Shown here: positions 8,936-19,842 of the stretch, in pieces
How positions within the stretch are numbered: the first letter of the stretch is position 1
Layout: every line of letters starts with the position of its first letter
NCBI GenBank assembly: GCA_028752905.1
Contig: JAQNBH010000015.1
Coordinates: forward strand, 10,859,622-10,923,621
Length of the DNA: 64,000 nucleotides
From: Cladorhizidae sp. MBARI D1340-BT2
Lineage: Eukaryota > Porifera > Demospongiae > Poecilosclerida > Cladorhizidae
Direction of reading: 5' to 3'
Translations under genes and position numbers: made by a program
The notes under the pieces: generated by a model
Database searches by the model: none
What the model saw: the letters and a program-made list of their open reading frames with translations, nothing else
Told to the model about the DNA's origin: nothing

Positions 8936-11420
8936 CTACCTCTTCCTTGGTGGACTCCTCTCTGCAATATTCATGGCCAGATTCACAGCGGCTTCCTGGA
9001 TACTAGTACCACAATCAAAGTCATAATCCAGGTATTGTAGGTCAGAGGGAGGGAGGGGTGAGCTTGTCTGCAAGCTTGCATAGCCACTCACAGTTGTAGG
9101 TTGTTGGGACACATCACCTACAAGATTGTCTTGAAACATGGTTTCATGACCTGGTATACTATGGGTCAAGCAAGGCTTTAGATGTCCTGGATTGACCTCG
9201 CTTTTCATGGCATTGCCATTACCATCCTGCAATGTCCATAGGAGTGACGTCAGTTATTTCGTAAGGCCCCAACTAGTCTTCTGCTAACCTGTCACCTTTC
9301 CTTGATGCTTTTTGTGCATTCTTCTTCAAGACATGGTCACCTACACCAAACAACAAATAATTTTAAACATGTGCATATCTTGAAGCCTAAACTTTTTTTT
9401 AAGAACATAAAATGAATTGGAAATATCAAGTTCTTTGCAAAATGTATTTTATTGAAATGGATTTCCACTCAACAATTAACTGCCATTCCTCTCTCCATTC
9501 CTCTCTGTATTCCTCTCTGTATCTCACACAAGAGTAGTATATATATACCACCATAAATATCTTAATTTTGGTCATATCAATTATCACCCTAAGCATACCT
9601 ATTCAAACTGGAAGCATTTTAAGCCTTTTTTTTGGCTTGGCATCAAAATACAACTTGTGCTTGGCCTTGGCTTCTTCAATTTTTTCTCGTACCTGTTCAT
9701 CCAGGGCATGTACCTGTTCATCCAGGGCCTGTACCTAGAAGCATAATAAAAAGAGTTCCTGTGGATCATTTTACATACATCAATATGAAAACTGCCAATT
9801 ATTTCATTCACAAATTAAAAATGCACAGCTAATTAGTTTCTAAATCATATTTCGTTAATTATAGTCTGCCACTAGACAGTTTTTACCTTTGCTACACAAT
9901 CTTCCAAGTCTATTTTAATCTCTTCAGGAGACACGTCAGTATGTATATTCACATATTGTAACTCTTCTTCACAATCACATTCTGCATTGATGGCTATGGC
10001 ACCCTGGGCTGTGCGATAGAACATCAGTACAAAAGGGCTGCTGTTTTGTTGATGATTGTACACTAGTGTTGATGCCATAAGTGGTAGGGAGCATAAATCT
10101 AAGATATCAACAAAATGCAAAGCATGAGAAGACCACATAGTAAGCTTATATACCAACTACAATTGCTATATTGGAACTCTAGGTCATAGGATGGATTACA
10201 AAATCCATCCAGTAATAGCAAGCTGCTACAACAGATACACTCGCCACCATTGATGCAAGCAGCTTCAAAAATAGTAACTTACTTGTTCCAGTCAGTTTGG
10301 CTGTCATTTGTGTATTTGGACTGCTCTCTTAAGTGTCTGGTTTGTGCGCTCATCCTGGCCATTTGTTTCTGGATGGTATGCAGAACACATCATTCGCTTC
10401 ACCCCAAAAGCAGCAAAGATGAAATCATTTACCTGAGTTGGAAAAGCAAAACAGCATGAAATAGATACCAAGTATAATGCACACTATACTATGTTACTAA
10501 TAACAATCATTGTAAAAAGAAGCGCATAGTAGTTATGGAGAAAAGATGAGTAGTCTGACTAGCTAAAATCTAACATTGAGAAATCCTGAATTGAATTCAT
10601 TTATTATGCACCTTGAATGTTAAAAAAATTTAAGACTTGCCACTAACCTGATTAATAAATTCACGGTCCTGGTCCATGATCATTTTCTTGAAGGACCATA
10701 ACTGTAGATGAGCTCAAGTATCACTTTAGCAACATCTGCAGCACACTTTGACTTAACGGGACGAGCAAACACCCAGTTTGTGAAAAGGTCAGTCACAGTG
10801 CAGACATATCTGTGGCCTTCATCAGTAGTTGCAAATGGGCCAATCAGGTCAATGCCCAGAGTCTCCCATCTTTAATATATGTTTTATTCTACCAAGGTAC
10901 AAAAAAAACACAGTTATTATATTATACTCAAACTCCTCTTATCTGGATAGGCACTGTCCATAATTCAGAAACAGCCACATCTGGGAACACCCCCACATTT
11001 TCCCCAATATTGATGATTTGCCTTGAATTTTGTACATGCACTGTACATGTACATGTTGCACATGCAGTGTATGTGTACATGCTGCACATGTTCAATGACT
11101 GAAAACAAACAACATGAACACAATTATTTAAAAAAGAAATGGTGTTTGCCTCAGTGATTCCTGTCTCCAATCTACGCTGTCGTGCCATTTCTTCACAAGA
11201 AGGTTTTTTGGAGGACCATGCGATGCACATGATTTGATTGTGCAATGTGCAGGTGCCAGATGTTCCCAGATGCGGGGTGCGCAGATGAAGGGAGTTTAAG
11301 CATATATGTTCATGTGATTTGCATGGGACATGCATCAGTGACCTGTTGGAAATTTTGATTGGATGTATATAGCTCTGTTACAATGGTCTTAATCTTCTCT
11401 TAATCTTCTCCATTTTTTGG
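8936..11420 (-). pseudogene. Integrase with GPY/F motif, Ginger-like transposon, intron-containing
   Basis: Minus-strand exons show LGIDLIGPF and CTVTDLFTNW (first Asp, 10730-10870), MDQDREFINQ (second Asp, about 10660), then across a GTTAGT...CAG intron SAYHPETNGQDERTNQ (Glu, about 10350). Next come a helical C-terminal part (VSPEEIKIDLEDCVAK; LDEQVREKIEEAKAKHKLYF) and GDHVLKKN...LGPYEITDVTP, a GPY/F module, at about 9240-9345. A TAG replaces the residue before LGPYEI, a base is lost after QTLKRA, and the zinc-binding part near 11.2-11.4 kb is scrambled. Integrase, GPY/F, Ulp1 and PHD in this order point to Ginger1 DNA transposons. Terminal inverted repeats were not found. Confidence 0.75.
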
Positions 11421-11661
11421 TACTGCTGACAAGTGGATAACTAATAACACAATAAAATGACTGTAGTTTCATGAGGCAACATTTTTTTATGTATAACATG
11501 TTATGAGCAAACCACTAATACTGGTCCACACATTGAGCAGGCAACTCATAGATTATCCACACAAACTATACTTTAAGGGGAAACTTATCAACTGTCTGCT
11601 CAAGACATGTATGTTAGAAACTCTAATTATGATCCACACTTCATAATTAGAGCTTTCTATA

Positions 11662-13970
11662 CAGTGGCTTAGAAATAGGGGGGGGCAGGGGGGCTCAAGT
11701 CCCCCAATTTTAGAAGTATGGGGCTGAGCCCCCTACATTTTCATACTGAGTCATATTATTTTTGCTGACATTAATATGACTGTAAAAGGTAGTCCTCCAT
11801 TTTTACAGTGTAAACTAATTTGTAAGTGCATAAATTAGCACCTTTGCGTTGTGCTAGCTAGTACAATAATTGAATTAGTACTCTCTAAGTACAAATGAAT
11901 GAATTAGTTCTAGAAAATCCATAGTGTTTGTGTGACATATAAAAGAGCATTCTGTTTCTTTTGCTGTTATGCTTCTATTCAGTAAAACTGGAGAACAACA
12001 AACAGTGTTCACTGAAACAGGTTTTCACAACTGGAAAAAGGCTATAGAGAAATTTAACTCTCATGAAGGTTCTCTTGTACACAGGGAAACTGTACAAAAG
12101 TGGGCAGTTCAAGAAAAGCCTACAGCTGCTAGTCAATTGGGCTCTCAGTTGAAAATGCTTCAAGAGAAATGGAGAATTGGCAACTTGAGGGCTTACGATT
12201 TCTTTGTCATGAAGGAGTTGCCATTCTAGGCCACACAGAGAAAGAGGGCAACTTGTACCAATTGCTACTAGCATGGAGCCATGACAATGATATACTTAGA
12301 GACTGGATTATGGAATATAAGTATACTTGTTATCAATCAGTCAATGAACAATTGGTAATTATGGGTCGAAGTGTTTTGCGTAATGTTTTGGCTACTATTA
12401 AGCAAGTAACTGCCCTGCTTGGTTCTCTATCATAGAGGCCACAGATGCTTGTGGCACTGAACAGCTGAATTTGTCTATTCGCTGTGTAGTGATGACTATG
12501 AAGTTTGTGAGGATTCCGTGGCTTTTTTTCGTGTTCCTGACACTAAATCAGAAACTTAATTTAAAATTAAAAATCTTCTAATTATATGCAGCCTCCCTTT
12601 AGAGCTATGTAGAGGGCAAGCATATGATGGTGCAGCTAATATGCAAGGGAGAAGAACAGGAGTGGCAGCAAGATTCCTTAATGAAAATAAAGCAGCCATT
12701 CCGCTTTGCTCACTCCCTCAATTTGCGTCTTCGGGGAGCTAGTAAGACATTAATGTGTCTGCAAGATGCCATAGAAACTGCAAGATAAATCATTTAACTA
12801 ATTCGTTTCTTCCCTAAAAGACTTCATTTGTTCTCATCTAAACTAGACCAGGACAAAACGAGTAATGCTGCAGTGAAATTAAAACCCCTATGTCCCTACA
12901 AGGTTGACAGCTCGAACTGGAGTAATTGAAGATATACTTAAACATTATAGTCTTCTTCTAGAAGCATTTGATGAAATCCATGAAACGACTCATGATGAAT
13001 ATGGAATGAAAGCTTATGACCTGCTTAGTTCTCTAGAATACATTATTTGGACTCAGACTGGGCTATCATCTCTATGGTGCAGTTGAAACTTTATCATTAA
13101 CGTTACAAAGAAAAAAACATATCAATGCAAGATGCTTTATCTGCAGTGGACTCAGCAAAGAAGTACTTCAAACGAGTACGATCAGAAGACCGTTTTTGTG
13201 ACAAAACTGTCACCATTGCTGAGGAGCTGAACATTGGTGAGCCAGAGTTACCCAGACATAGAAGACGACCTGCAAGATATAACAGTGAAAGTTCAGGACA
13301 CATGCATTCCAGTGTAAAAGCCTTTACTATGAGGCATGTGATCTGCTCTCTGGTGAGTTAGAAAGACGGTTTGAGAAGCAACATATTCTCTCTATAGAGC
13401 ACACATTGATAAAAGCAGCAAATGGTAAAGACTTTCAGAGCGATTTGGAAATGTTTAAAGAGTTTTGCTTTGGGAAGGATGTAAATGTATCAGATTTAAG
13501 CAGACAACTGCCTCTTCTTTACGTAATTTTTTTTTTTTAAGAAACAACTTCTGTAAAGAATGTCACTTCAATAAATACTATCTGTGAAGTCATGAATACC
13601 AATGAGATATTTAAAGGGATATTACCAGCAGTTCACCAGTTAATTCGATTGTACTTCACTCTGCCCATTACTTCTTCCACTTCTGAGAGATCATTTTCTG
13701 CTTTGAAATGGCTTTACACCTACCTACGGTCTTCAATGACCGAATGCCTCTTAAACAATTACATATGCACAGGGAGTATATAATTTGATATCAGTAACAA
13801 ATGAATTTGTACAGAGACACGATAGAACTAGGTATTTTGTAAACTATTAACTGGAATTTTGTTATGATACATTGTTTTTTTCGTTGTGTGAATTGTTGTG
13901 ATTCATTTTTTTGCAATAATAATTCTAATGATTGAGCGCCCCAAAATTTTTGGTGGTGTCTCAGCCACTG
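11662..13970 (+). mobile_element. Decayed hAT-type DNA transposon
   Basis: The left end CAGTGGCTTAGAAAT and the right end (reverse complement CAGTGGCTGAGA) form a short terminal inverted repeat around a broken transposase. Both flanks carry CTATA, a partial trace of an 8-bp target duplication. A G-rich stretch follows the left end. Confidence 0.8.
11969..13783 (+). pseudogene. hAT transposase (ZMYM1/TTF-zinc-finger-like), broken
   Basis: Fragments in successive frames: TETGFHNWKKAIEKFNSHEG (11969-12230), FLCHEGVAILGHTEKEGNLY (12169-12435), LCRGQAYDGAANMQGRRTGV (about 12600-12660, DDE core) and the C-terminal hAT dimerisation motif LPITSSTSERSFSALKWL (13640-13720). This matches the order in hAT transposases of the kind that gave rise to ZMYM1-like zinc-finger genes. 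Many frameshifts and stops are present, so it is dead. Confidence 0.8.
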
Positions 13971-14039
13971 CTATACTAGGCCAATGACAATTGGAATAAT
14001 GTAAGAGAGGCATTAAATAGAGGAATATGTATATGTGTA

Positions 14040-14834
14040 CAGTAGGAAGTGTCCGAACTTGAGTTATCCGAACACATTGGTTAACCGAATGCTATGTGAG
14101 ACCACACCTGCTGCAAAAAAAGGGGGGGGAAATGGCAAGTGGTAAAATTATGTATGCACGTGTGCACAACAGATTTCCCAATGTGGAACCTTTCTAAAAC
14201 TTCCTTTATGCTCCATTTTGAAGCAGATGTACGAGTATGGCTACAGCTACTCCAAAGATAAAAAGGATTGTACTTAGCATCAAAGACCAGCTCAAGATAT
14301 GTGATTTAGTGAAGAGTGGGAAAAGTTTAACTAGTGTTGTGACTGAGTATAACGATGCTGGCTACCATGATTTGACAGAAGAGTAGATTGTGGCACTTGC
14401 TGTAGAGGGGGACAAAGGTGATGGAGATGATGAAGAGGAAGAAGAGGAGTGTCTTCCAGCTGTGTCCCATGCCCAGGCTTGCACTACACTAGAGACAGTG
14501 CTAGCACATGTCCAAGAGCAGCATGGAAATCCAATGAGCACAACGGTGATGCTGAACTGTCTCTTGGTTGAAACTACAAAAAAAAAAAAAGATCTATAAA
14601 TCAGAAACAAGCAAAAGTTACAGATTATGTACATGTATATACTTCACTAAAGCTTCAGACTCTAATAATTAAGTTATTCACAATGTTATTAAGATGATGA
14701 TCATAATAATTGTACATGTATTGTGGTTATTGTGGTAATTTGATGAACATTTTGTGCAACTTCAGCTATCCGAACATTTCAGTTATCCGAACACCCTCCG
14801 GTCCCAACATATTCGGATAACTGACTTCCTACTG
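14040..14834 (+). mobile_element. Tigger/pogo-like element, internally deleted
   Basis: CAGTAGGAAGT and its inverse ACTTCCTACTG lie at the ends, flanked by TA on both sides (14038-14039, 14835-14836). Subterminal TTATCCGAACA repeats occur near both ends. The interior starts a CENPB/pogo-type DNA-binding domain (PKIKRIVLSIKDQLKICDLV from about 14240), then jumps to an acidic linker (14390-14560) with the catalytic part deleted. It would need a transposase supplied in trans. Confidence 0.85.
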
Positions 14835-14839
14835 TATAG

Positions 14840-16490
14840 ATATATACATAGCACATTTTTATAAATGGGTAGTGTTGAGGTCCAGGCATCAATGCCTGTG
14901 GAACAGCCCATCCTTAACAGGGCAGGGTTTCCCAAAGAATTGCAACCGTGGGTCATGGACTTTGGCTCCAATGGCCCCCTACTTGCTGCTGTCTGTGTGG
15001 ACATGAGGAGTATATACTTCTTGTCTACCAAGTTGTGTCATGTACATTATTGTATAACAAGATACCTAATTTTTGGTCACTTGAAAGAAATCTGCCAAGT
15101 TCTATGAAATCATGTGTACAACACAAACATCAGGAAAGCAATGGTTTATGTAGGCCTAATTTGTTGTGGAGAATATAGACCATGTATGGGAGGCTTATGA
15201 AATCATTGGCATTGATCAATTTATGTCCACATGACAACCACAATTTGAACCAGTAAAGCTGTGGGGAAAAAACACCACAAGCAGGTGGTGCATACAAATG
15301 ACAATAAAACTGATGCTGCTCTTCCGAATACCACTGCGTTCTCTAACCACTGTGTCACAGCTATATGCACCATTCTGTAAATAGTCCTCAACCTTCCGCA
15401 GGATCACACTTGAAATTTCAAATATCACACCTTATAGTTTATTAGATCAATACCATAGGTAAATGGAATTATTGGTATATACTTATCTGTAGATATCTGT
15501 CTCCCAGAAATGGCTTAGCTACACGAATAAACTATCTGTAGATATCTGTCTCCCAGGGCTTATATAGCTATGCGAGTAATATGGCAGCAGTTTTCTGACT
15601 TGCGTGGGCAGAAGGAAATAAAGGTTTGCGCCTGCGCAGTAAGTGAAGTGCACATAATATTGTGCGAGTTATAACATGACAGGGCTACACCAGGAATTCG
15701 GCATAAACGCCGAGTTATGTAAACCGGGAATGGTCAGGTTTGCTAAAAAAGATAGCTGGTTCTCATCCCATTGCCACAGTTCAGAATCACAATCCAATAT
15801 TATGACATCAATAATTTAAAAGTCAGCGTGTAATATTAGTCCTGCAGCTAAGCTTGGGGTGGGACAATGGCTAGACCAATGTGATCTAACAATACACGGA
15901 TCTCAAGCTAAAACAATTTTTTATTACTTTTTAATTTTTTTATCCCTCTCCAATGCACCTTCGCTCGCCACTTTATAACTTGTAGTTGGTGAGTGAAGCG
16001 AGCCCTCCCTCAGTGGGGAGTTGGATAGAAAACTTGGTATTGCCGCGCATGGCATGTGTATTGTACTGGTGTATCTTTCTATTCACCATACGTTCACTGT
16101 TCAAGACGTACATCGGGAATGGTCATAAGTGAAGAGAGAAATCGATAGGCGACTCGACTGGCCTGGTTGCGCTGCAGAAGTGAGAATGGACTGCATAATT
16201 AATAGGGAAGAGTATTGGAGGCAGTAAAGAGAATGTTACAGCATGGGAAAAGGAGGTGGGAGAGCTTGAGCAACAGTTAGGTGAAAAGAAGAGATGTGGA
16301 GTTGGTGGGGAAGGAAAAACATTTGGCTACAGCTGAGAAAAGAATAGGAAGAAAAAATTAAGGAGAGGTCTGAGGGATGGTGGTCAGGATGTTAAAAAGA
16401 CTTTGGAAAGAAGAATGAATTGAGGAAGAGAACTGTAAGGAAGATTAGAGAACAGGACTAGTTGAGGAATTATATGACAGGAAAGAGGAG
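14840..16490. other. Intergenic stretch with small repeats
   Basis: Contains a duplicated CTGTAGATATCTGTCTCCCAG (about 15487 and 15536). An NRF1-like TGCGCCTGCGCA at about 15627 lies in a small G+C-rich patch. No gene was recognised. Confidence 0.45.
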
Positions 16491-16559
16491 GGAGAGAAGG
16501 ATTAAAGAAATGAAAGACGATGATGGAATAGTGGTGGAGGTTGGAGATGACGGCAAAAC

Positions 16560-16712
16560 ACTGGGCTAGGGAGGAAAAGAGAAGATGCCATAATACCAGA
16601 AGCAGAGATAGGAGATGTGGATGGGAATGAATTAGGTGTGTTTGAGAAAGTAAATTGGGAAGAAGTAATAAAGGCAATTAAGTGTTTGAAGAGAGGAAAG
16701 ACACCTCTCTGA
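16560..16712 (+). pseudogene. LINE reverse-transcriptase N-terminal fragment
   Basis: Frame reading AIIPEAEIGDVDGNELGVF, then NWEEVIKAIKCLKRGKTPL, followed by a stop. The second part matches the conserved start of non-LTR RT domains (helix pair before the GPDG turn). It is a short 5'-truncated scrap with no downstream palm motifs. Confidence 0.5.
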
Positions 16713-18180
16713 GTTAGCAAGCACCTCCAACCCAGTGGTTAGCCCTGGTGTGGCGAGATGTAGCAGTAGACCACCAAGTAGCCCCAGATTGGTGCGGTAC
16801 ATCTCAAGCAATAAAATTGAGGCAGGACTATCTTCCTGCTGAGCTACGCCTGCATAGCCAGGTGAAGAGACAAACCCGGACCACTATTCTTCGACTCAGA
16901 TGGCAGAGTGGTAGTCAGGCATCGTTCATACAACAATTTTGGTTTGTCCTGGAGGAAGCGGGTCTACCTCAGCAACAATATGAGGCCATCGGTACAGGAT
17001 TGGAGTGATGAACACGGCAGCTTCAGAGGGGGTGGAAGCCTCAACCATCCAGCACAGTGTGCTGCAAGAATTAGGATGCCCGAAGAAGAACTAGCAACAA
17101 TATTTGCAGATGGGAAGTAATCTTAGTTATTTGTCTAACTAGATCAAGGATACTATCAAATACATGCCCAACCTGTATGTAGTCAGGGCATAAATGTTAT
17201 ATTAGGTTGATGTTGTTCCTTCCAGCTTCTATTTTGCACATTTCTACCCATTCCTACTTTGTCTCGCCCCAAGGACAGCAGGATCCCTGAAGCTACTACA
17301 TGCTATGAGATTACCCCTCCCCTCTTGAACTTGGTCTTTGGGGGTGGAATCGTCTCGGCTTTCCCCTTTGGGAAGCTCCCTTGGGCTCAAGTCAAGCCCA
17401 CCTAAAGCCACAAGGCTCGTCTGGGACTTACCTGAGCACTGAAGATTTTTGATTTTTTTTTGAAAAATGAGCTCAGTGGCAAAAGCTATTTAGAGCCTTA
17501 CATACATGATAACATGATAAGTATCAAGTTAGGCGAAGAATTGTTTAATAAAGCGTTTGAAGGAAGAAAGTGAGGACAAGGATCTAATGGGGTTGGGAGC
17601 GAGTTCCAAAGAGCTGTGGCGGAGGGAACGAAGCAAGACTACATGGATGCAGTGCGGGAGAATGGGATTATGATGTTTGATGGGTGGTATTGGCGAGAAG
17701 ACATGAGCGGAGTAGGAGCTAATTGGATTGAGTCTGGAGGAAAATGGATGTAATTGTTTATTATTTTGTAAATTAAAGGAGTTGGCCCGAGCACGTCTAT
17801 TTGAGAGTGTAGGAAGTTTAAAGGTGGAGAGGTTGGATGCAGTCAGAAGCCCATTGGTGAGTACAGAGTCTGAGTGCAAAGTGCTGAATGTGTTCTAAGG
17901 ATTTTGAATTGCAAGAAGAGGGAAGAGATGACCACACAAGAGGAACAGTAATGTAGATGAGGGAGAACTAATGTTGTGTAAAGTTTAATTAGCATATGAG
18001 AGGATAAGTGATGGTAAAAGTTGCGATAAATTAATCCTATTATTTTCCTTGATTTAGTGCTAATGTGCAGGTTCCAGGAGAGGTTACAGGTGAAAGTTAC
18101 TCTTAAGTATGTAAATGAAGTGACGAGATCAAGGGGAGTACTATTGAGGACTAATACAGTTACTTAGAGTAACGAGTAGC
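16713..18180. other. Unannotated stretch
   Basis: Open frames of 86 and 116 codons (16748-17008 plus, 17529-17879 minus) lack recognisable domains or splice context. 17300-17440 is G+C-richer and contains a minus-strand CAGGTAAGT, a perfect donor consensus without an identified partner exon. Confidence 0.4.
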
Positions 18181-18189
18181 AAGTATCCA

Positions 18190-18920
18190 CAGGATTCATA
18201 GTGTCATGTGAGTCCACAGTGAGGATCCAGTCCTCAGTGTGGCAGTTACCAGCCAGCCTGACACTGCTAAAAATGGGTAGTTGGATACAGGTACCAAACA
18301 GTGATAAGTTGTCAGTAGACGTGATATCAGAGTTAAATGTAGTTTAAACATTGGTGAAACAAAGTTAATGGCAGGTATCCCAAGCAAGCAATTGGAAGGC
18401 ATGATATTGGCACATGGAAAGAGAATAGGGGGGTGGACTCGGGGACATGTGGATCTGCAGAAGCGTGGGGCCTTGAGACAGCAGCTATAGTATTGGTGGG
18501 TTCAGGCATCACAAGCATGTTAGTTAAGCCAGTAACTGTCAACAAGGGTGAATGATAAAATTTGTCTCGTCCCATCCAACTCCGGCATTGCCTCGACCTC
18601 CAGCAGCCAGTGCCGCATACAAGATTAGGACGGCAAGTGCTATAGGTGTATAGCCACTACTTTACGTCTAGATAGTCCCCATCATTATGATGTGACGCTA
18701 GGCCTTACCTAAAGCCACAAAAGAGAGTTAGGGCTCAACTACGATTCCAAGCACTTAAATAGCTTGGGGGAGTGGCAAGTACTCACATGGTCCATAAGTA
18801 CAGTACCATGGGAGTCCATGGCGAGATACCAGCCAGCCAGAGTACTGCCTAAAATGGGTTGATAGGATACAGTGCACTAGTTGTCAATAGATATACGATA
18901 CCAGAGTGTAATTGATGGCA
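18190..18920. repeat. Diverged duplicated segment
   Basis: 18205-18345 and 18795-18920 share CAGCCAGCC..ACTGC, AAAATGGGT, GGATACAG, AGTTGTCA and ATACCAGAGT-like blocks in the same order. They are old direct copies separated by about 450 bp. The function is unknown. Confidence 0.5.
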
Positions 18921-19504
18921 TAGAAAGAGGTTGTAGGCTTCTTGAGATGTTTGACAAAAAGCATGAGTTAGAAGAGAAAGAATTACAGGGCATGTCTACT
19001 GTTGCCATTGGAGAAAATGTTTAGCAGCTCTCCTCTAAATACAAGCACATTTTGCCAGTCTAGTTGCTGCAACACTACACTTTACAGCTTGATACCTTGC
19101 AATTTATTAGACAGAGATGAGTGTTAAGCCTTCTCTATTACCAGTACAAGTGTATGATACACGAAACCTCAAGCAGCAAATCAAATTTGTACTCTTGGGA
19201 TAAGAGCTAGCAGATACGCTAGACATGCCTAGGCCTTGCGCTGGCCAGCTAGAAAATTACCCATGAGATTTCTGGGGAGAAAAGTGACCCGTTTCACGAT
19301 TCCTTAGCTACCAGTTCAGATAAAGATCCAGCAGCGTGTAATCCAGAGTGTATCTTAGTGAGAAGCCAAGTTGCAAATCACCGAGCACAAAATCAGAGTG
19401 CTGATCAAATGCCCAAATCAAATCATAGATAGCAGCAGAACCTTTTCTTCCCCGCCCCAATGATAAGAAAGGTAAAGGGTCGCATACGCCGACCTCGCCG
19501 GACT

Positions 19505-19650
19505 TACAAAAAAATTTTTTTTTAAATAAAAAAAATATATATATATATAAAAATTTAAAAAATATATAAAAAAAAAATTTAAAAAAATATAAAAAAATAA
19601 TAATAATAATAAATTTAAAAAAATTAAAAAAATTTTAAAAAAATTAAAAA
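19505..19650. repeat. A/T low-complexity block upstream of the SR-type gene
   Basis: About 145 bp of almost pure A and T, followed abruptly by the G+C-rich GGCGCGGCGCTGCGG and CACGTGCGCA at 19660-19690. This switch probably marks the promoter of the gene at 19843, which is inference. Confidence 0.6.
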
Positions 19651-19842
19651 ACCAAAAAGGCGCGGCGCTGCGGAAATCTATGCACGTGCGCAATACGTGA
19701 GCCAACCCCTTTTTCTCGTGCTTAGCTACGGAAGCAGGTGTGTTCTCTAAAAGTTTATCTAAGGGTCTGTCGAGAGAGTTGTTACTCGTGGGAGTCATTG
19801 TTTCTTCCTCTAAAAAGCCTCTAAAAAGCTCAAAAATCTCAA

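Noticed and set aside
15190..15400. tRNA-derived SINE or tRNA-like gene on the minus strand
   Set aside because: A box-A-like GTGACACAGTGGTTAGAG and a box-B-like GGTTCAAATTG exist but lie well over 100 bp apart, far beyond usual spacing, with no cloverleaf.
17400..17460. U1 snRNA-like ACTTACCTG
   Set aside because: Only nine bases match; the rest of the RNA structure is absent. It reads better as an antisense splice-donor consensus.
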